Source: Microbacterium salitolerans
GTDB lineage: Bacteria > Actinomycetota > Actinomycetes > Actinomycetales > Microbacteriaceae
Length of the DNA: 64,000 nucleotides
Assembly (NCBI RefSeq): GCF_019720895.1
Contig: NZ_JAHKSH010000001.1
Location: 496,001 to 560,000, forward strand
Direction: 5' to 3'
Shown here: positions 61,301-64,000 of the stretch, in pieces
Numbering within the stretch: the stretch's first letter is position 1
How the letters are laid out: every line of letters starts with the position of its first letter
Translations under genes and position numbers: made by a program
The notes under the pieces: generated by a model
Told to the model about the DNA's origin: nothing
Databases searched by the model: none
Seen by the model: the letters and a program-made list of their open reading frames with translations, nothing else

Positions 61301-61826
61301 CATCGCGGCCTGGAACGACGAGTTCGGCGTCGCACGCGACGTGCAGGGCCTCGAGCTCGAGCAGAACGTGCTCCGTTACGTGCCGACCGCGGTCACTGTG
61401 CGCTTCGAGGGCGACCGCGTCGCGGAGCTCGTGCGCGTCGTCGCGGCCGGCGTGCGCATCGGCGCTCCGATCATGGTGTCGACGGTCGAGCGCCTGCCGC
61501 GCGAGGTGCGCGAGTACCTCGCCGAGGTCGCCGTGTCCGTGCACATCGAGGATGCGTCCGCCTGGGCCGCCCGCGCGGCGTCGTACACCGACACGGGTGC
61601 GCGCATCCGTCTGGTCGGCGCTCCCGCGGAGCCGATCATCGAGGCGACGGAGGGCGAGCCCAACATCGCGATCTACCGCAATGATGTGACCTCGGCGGGT
61701 CGCGTCGAGATGCTCCCCTTCGTGCGCGAGCAGGCGGTGTCCATCACGGCCCACCGCTTCGGCAACCCGCGTCGCTACGAGGTCCCCGTCGTCGCCGGCG
61801 GAGCGAGCGAGCTCGTCGCGCGCTGA
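58332..61826 (+). CDS. putA: Bifunctional proline dehydrogenase / glutamate-semialdehyde dehydrogenase PutA
   Basis: 1,164 residues, ATG 58332 behind AAAGAGG. Proline dehydrogenase barrel in about residues 60-470 ('YISIKVSSTVAPHSLWAHEQ', 'FLNLDMEEYKDLDLTLDVF', 'VRVVKGANLPMEQ', 'ANVHIGIAGHNLFD'), then the aldehyde dehydrogenase: 'PPWNFPAAIPAGGVLAAL', Glu in LLAETSGKN and catalytic Cys in GHAGQKCSAAS. A C-terminal region of about 180 residues follows. Oxidises proline to glutamate; no DNA-binding RHH domain, so it does not repress itself like E. coli PutA. Confidence 0.95.
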   Translation: MTIEPRNHTPFQATDTAGAAIHTGIDVALADQAIAQVRTWLEDARHEKSDAAAKNLAGVLSDPKGLDFAVGFVDGVIQPEDNAVAARNFQRVSHDVPKFLPLPLRGLVRLGGAVATTFPGIVVPIARRVLREMVRHLIVDATPHKLGPALADIAKPGTRLNVNLLGEAILGQREADKRVANTIRLIERADVDYISIKVSSTVAPHSLWAHEQAVAHAVEALAPVYRAARDNDTFLNLDMEEYKDLDLTLDVFQTILDREEFHGVRAGIVLQAYLPDSLAAMIRLQEWAATRVASGGSPIKVRVVKGANLPMEQVDAETHDWPLATWPSKQHTDAGYKQVLDYALTPEHIANVHIGIAGHNLFDVALAKLLAERRGIQVQKGSGVEFEMLLGMATQQAAVVRRDVGELLLYTPVVLPAEFDVAIAYLIRRLEEGASSDNFMSAVFELDRNEQLFLREKERFLTSIEMMPTEVPTPNRVMDRAQPQPEGPRGEFHGTPDTDPAVAANRDWAAGIRSRMEASDLGVQALEENTIRESAELETLIEGARAAADAWTARPLAERVEILHRAGDILERRRADLLEVMGSECGKVVEQGDPEVSEAIDFAHYYAASAEKLPAVDGAEYAPAKVTAVIPPWNFPAAIPAGGVLAALASGSAVVFKPARQAARTGAVIAEALWEAGVPRDVLRLVRLEGRELGSQLLSHESVEQAILTGAYETAELFRSFRPDLPLLAETSGKNALIVTPSADFDLAAKDAAYSAFGHAGQKCSAASLIVLVGSVAKSERFRRQLLDAIDGYEVGMPWTEGARIGPIIAPAEDKLLRGLTELEPGQKWLLEPKQLGDALWTPGLREGVKPGSEFHMTEYFGPVAGIIAAETLEEAIEIVNAVEYGLTSGLHSLDVDEIQQWLGSVQAGNAYINRVITGAIVQRQPFGGWKKSAVGAGTKAGGPSYLFGLGTWTDAPVATGHLADAATRRAIKAVPATDQAWLEGALSTDIAAWNDEFGVARDVQGLELEQNVLRYVPTAVTVRFEGDRVAELVRVVAAGVRIGAPIMVSTVERLPREVREYLAEVAVSVHIEDASAWAARAASYTDTGARIRLVGAPAEPIIEATEGEPNIAIYRNDVTSAGRVEMLPFVREQAVSITAHRFGNPRRYEVPVVAGGASELVAR

Positions 61827-61838
61827 CGCGTCCCCGTC

Positions 61839-61920
61839 AACACAACGCAGTCGATCCGAGCGGATCGCGCCCGAGTCCCCGCGATCGGGCCGTTCCGGCC
61901 TCGGATCGACTGCGTTGTGT
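61839..61920. repeat. Family B palindrome, copy B4
   Basis: ACACAACGCAGTCGATCCGA and its complement form a perfect 21-bp stem (61840-61860 with 61900-61920), inner GATCGCG/CGCGATC. 12 bp behind the putA stop, where it may end transcription. Confidence 0.9.
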
Positions 61921-61929
61921 CGTCTGCCC

Positions 61930-62097
61930 AAGGGTGACGTAGGTGGGCACCCAGGCAGGGGCCGAGAGGTTCCGCGACGTGCTCGCTCGTCACGACGGGC
62001 GTATCGATCCGGTCGTCGTGCGAGGCCGTGCCGTGATCCGCATGCCTGAGCTTCGCCGACTGCTCGACGAGCCGCGACGTCGTCGGCGGCACTCCCG
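61930..62097 (+). other. Open stretch of unclear status between two palindromes
   Basis: An open frame with codons from about 61943 reads GRIDPVVVRGRAVIRMPELRRLLDEPRRRRRHSR before running into palindrome B5. It could be a small gene or a fragment; no ribosome site or family match is seen, so I do not call it a gene. Confidence 0.25.
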
Positions 62098-62100
62098 CAA

Positions 62101-62179
62101 CATGACGCAGTCGATTCTGGCGAGTTGGGGGTGCTGGAGCCTGTTTTCGCTGTTTCGGCGGTGGATTGACTGCGTCATG
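62101..62179. repeat. Family B palindrome, copy B5
   Basis: CATGACGCAGTC (62101-62112) and GACTGCGTCATG (62168-62179), perfect 12 bp, extended by partial pairing inward. Confidence 0.85.
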
Positions 62180-62282
62180 ACGGCGGGTCAGCGTGTTCAC
62201 AATCACGGAATGCGGCCGATTTGTCCACAATCAGGGGTTCTGTCCCGACGCCGGCGTGCGAAACCGAGCACGCTTGCCGGGT

Positions 62283-63170
62283 ATGACCAGGATCGAGTCG
62301 CCCCGCAGCGCGTCGTATCAGGACCTGAGAGCCGAAGGGATGACGCGCGAGTCCATCCGGGCCGGCGTCGGCGCCGGGCAGCTCTTCCACGCGCGACGCG
62401 ATGTGTACGTCCAGGGCGATCTCTCCGATCGAGTGCTCCAGGCGGCGCGGGTCGGCGGCAGGCTCGACTGCGTGTCGCTGCTGCGCACGAGCGGGGTCTA
62501 TGTCCTGGCCGCGGAGGAGGCGCTGCACGTTCAGATCCCACGCCATCGTTCGCGGCTGAGGTCCCCCGGGTCACGAAGGGTGAAGCTCGACGGCACCGCG
62601 CACCGCGTCGTCATCCACTGGCGAGATGATCCGTCGGATGCCGACGCCCTGTTCGCGGATCCCGTGCGCGCCGTCGCCCAGGCCCTCATCTGCCAGCCGG
62701 TGCGCCCCGCGATCGCGACGCTGGACTCGGCCCTCAACACAGGATTCATCTCGGAGCAGGACCTCGACGCCGTCTTCGAGACGATCCCGCCGCGCCGCCG
62801 TTCGATGCGCGCTGCCATCGACGGGCGGGCCGAGGCGGGGTCCGAGACCTTCGCGCGACTGATCTGTCGCACGTTCGGCCTCAGCGTCGAGCTGCAGGTC
62901 GAGATCCCGAACGTGGGCCGCGTGGATCTTCTAGTGGACGGGTGGATCATCGTGGAATGCGACAGTCATGCTTTCCACGGCGGGTGGGAGGCGCAGGAGC
63001 GCGACCGGCGTCGCGATCTCGCGGCCGCCCAGCTGGGGTATTCGACCCTGCGCCCGACGGCGAACCACCTCAGCTGGGAGCCTCATCTCCTCCGCGACGC
63101 GCTGGCCGGTCTGCTCGCTCGCGGTCCCCGCCGACAGGACGCAGTCAGGTTGCGCCGGAAGCGGCGTTGA
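62283..63170 (+). CDS. DUF559 / VSR-like endonuclease-fold protein with AbiEi-like N-terminus
   Basis: 295 residues from MTRIESPRSA (62283); an in-frame start at 62193 is possible. N-terminal part ('SYQDLRAEGMTRESIRAGVGAGQLFHARRDVYV') looks like the winged-helix domain of AbiEi-type antitoxins. The C-terminal part is a DUF559 restriction-endonuclease-like core: 'SVELQVEIPNVGRVDLLVDGWIIVECDSHAFHG', with E, D and ECD residues, and 'DRRRDLAAAQLGYSTLRPTANHL'. Such proteins are common in actinobacteria with no proven role. The coding end overlaps palindrome B6. Confidence 0.78.
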   Translation: MTRIESPRSASYQDLRAEGMTRESIRAGVGAGQLFHARRDVYVQGDLSDRVLQAARVGGRLDCVSLLRTSGVYVLAAEEALHVQIPRHRSRLRSPGSRRVKLDGTAHRVVIHWRDDPSDADALFADPVRAVAQALICQPVRPAIATLDSALNTGFISEQDLDAVFETIPPRRRSMRAAIDGRAEAGSETFARLICRTFGLSVELQVEIPNVGRVDLLVDGWIIVECDSHAFHGGWEAQERDRRRDLAAAQLGYSTLRPTANHLSWEPHLLRDALAGLLARGPRRQDAVRLRRKRR

Positions 63171-63211
63171 CTGGCGCTCATCCGCCTTCTGGGGGACATT
63201 CTGACTGCGTC
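63138..63211. repeat. Family B palindrome, copy B6
   Basis: GACGCAGTCAG (63138-63148) lies in the last codons of the DUF559 gene and pairs perfectly with CTGACTGCGTC (63201-63211) beyond the stop. Confidence 0.8.
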
Positions 63212-63300
63212 ATGTTCGGGACGCCGGCCTCACCCGGCGCCGGGCCGCACCTCGATACCGTCCTCACTCGGCGCCGGACCGCGCCCGGGCACGCGGCGTC

Positions 63301-63392
63301 CCGCAACACAACGCAGTCGATCCAGGGCTTCGAGGAGCCGAACGGCCCTCCAACCCGCCTACATCGAACCGATTGACTGCGTTGCGTTGCGG
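63301..63392. repeat. Family B palindrome, copy B7
   Basis: Arms starting CCGCAACACAACGCAGTC (63301) and ending in GACTGCGTTGCGTTGCGG (63392), 19 of 21 matching. Between the DUF559 gene and the convergent lipoprotein gene. Confidence 0.85.
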
Positions 63393-63401
63393 CGGCGCGG
63401 C

Positions 63402-63917
63402 TCACTCCCGGATCACGGCGCCGTCGGGTGCCATCACCCACCAGATCCCGCCCACGGCCTGGCCCGTGACGTCACCGGGCTCGGCGTCGCCCGCGAAGTA
63501 GTAGAGCGGCCAGCCGTCGAGGGTGAGCTGGGTGGATCCGTCGGTGCCCGTGATTGTGCCGACCTCCGCCGTGACGCCGGTGGCCTCGATCTCCGCCGTG
63601 TCCTGGTCGGTCGTCACGGGCGGCCAGTTCGCGAGGCAGTCGCCGGCGCACGTGCTCTCGCCCGAGCCCTGCTCGTCGTCGTCGAACATGTACACGGTGA
63701 GCCCCTCGCCGTCGACGACGATCTCGCCGAGCTCGGAATCCGCGGTGGAGAGCGCCGTCATCTGCGGGTCGTCCATGGGCTCCTCCTTCATGGGCTCCTC
63801 CTCGGCGGGCGCGCCGTAGCCGCCGCCCGGCGTGCTGGAGGCGTCGCCGCAGCCGGCGAAGCCGAGCACCAGCGCGATCGCGGCGCCCGTGACGGCTGCT
63901 CGTGTGGTGGACAGCAT
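63402..63917 (-). CDS. Lipoprotein with COG4315-type repeats
   Basis: 171 residues; start MLSTTRAAV (63917) behind GAGGAGG, five codons inside a longer frame. Lipobox FAGC at Cys23, then an acidic Met/Pro/Glu linker and two copies of the secreted-repeat motif of this family: 'GLTVYMFDDDEQGSGESTCAGDCLANWPPV' and 'GWPLYYFAGDAEPGDVTGQAVGGIWWVM'. Anchored outside the membrane. Function unknown; some members are linked to redox or metal stress. The remaining 83 bp show nothing clear. Confidence 0.85.
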   Translation of the reverse strand: MLSTTRAAVTGAAIALVLGFAGCGDASSTPGGGYGAPAEEEPMKEEPMDDPQMTALSTADSELGEIVVDGEGLTVYMFDDDEQGSGESTCAGDCLANWPPVTTDQDTAEIEATGVTAEVGTITGTDGSTQLTLDGWPLYYFAGDAEPGDVTGQAVGGIWWVMAPDGAVIRE

Positions 63918-64000
63918 GATGTTCCTCCTCATCGAGGACCTCGTTGGTCCGCTGTGGGGAACACGAGGCGCCCGGCCCGAAGGTTCACCGGGCGTCGGAA

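Noticed and set aside
61943-62629. A 228-codon open frame covering B5 and the start of the DUF559 gene
   Set aside because: Most of it is out of frame with the recognisable DUF559 protein and passes through a palindrome. Only the first 50 codons remain uncertain and are listed as such.
1-64000. tRNA, rRNA, insertion sequences or prophage genes
   Set aside because: I looked for cloverleaf ends, transposase motifs and integrase motifs and saw none; the strong palindromes do not border a transposase.

Overview
The window is high-GC DNA with very dense gene packing, short overlaps between stop and start codons, and many genes that begin at or within a few bases of the presumed transcription start. 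These traits, together with the gene set (Corynebacterium-type ArsR, MetP/MetS, actinobacterial PutA, Lhr with a Nei-type glycosylase, fused EcfA), point to an actinobacterium of the family Microbacteriaceae, most likely Microbacterium or a close relative. I see no rRNA, tRNA, CRISPR array, insertion sequence or prophage. The content is chromosomal and accessory: metal resistance, plant polysaccharide breakdown, transport and DNA repair.

Layout. 1-3061: an arsenic island with MFS transporter, ArsO-like flavoprotein, ArsR and aquaglyceroporin. 3143-6418: secreted PL11 rhamnogalacturonan lyase. 6630-8840: katG. 9037-10146: MetE-like protein. 10273-13473: operon of a ribbon-helix-helix regulator, a DUF4097 protein and a DrrAB-type ABC transporter. 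14179-15896: MetP/MetS sodium symporter. 15969-18213: a LysR-like effector domain, a CE7 esterase and a small beta-helix protein. 18422-22041: YcaQ/AlkX glycosylase, GNAT, rhodanese, PadR regulator and alpha/beta hydrolase. 22046-25212: CopB-type ATPase and ACR3/BASS-like transporter. 25203-31011: Nei glycosylase and Lhr helicase. 31114-32198: DUF6153 protein and CueP. 32325-34795: ABC-F protein with a probable attenuator leader, then a Nudix hydrolase. 34877-41155: LacI regulator divergent from a double-HAD protein and an ECF transporter. 41309-41765: two small membrane proteins. 42231-46934: CE12-PL11 fusion enzyme. 46986-50619: esterase and the csoR-copZ-copA operon. 51062-56970: Nudix protein, DUF898 protein, two-component system and MacB-like ABC exporter. 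57135-61826: LysR regulator and PutA. 62283-63917: DUF559 nuclease-like protein and a lipoprotein.

How the genes work together. Copper handling is spread over three loci (CopB; DUF6153-CueP; CsoR-CopZ-CopA), and two of these carry the same CsoR-type palindrome. Rhamnogalacturonan-I breakdown (two PL11 enzymes, one fused to a CE12 esterase, plus a CE7 esterase) is tied together by a shared LacI-type half-operator in three promoters. The ECF transporter has its own LacI regulator with two operators 104 bp apart.

The most unusual material lies between the genes. Four distinct families of long palindromes (17 copies in total) fill intergenic gaps; seven copies belong to one family, and four of those cluster around the DUF559 gene. 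A 150-bp segment carrying the end of a response-regulator gene and one such palindrome is tandemly duplicated. The hexamer GGATCC is strikingly frequent in all reading frames. All names come from reading sequence motifs; no database search was run.
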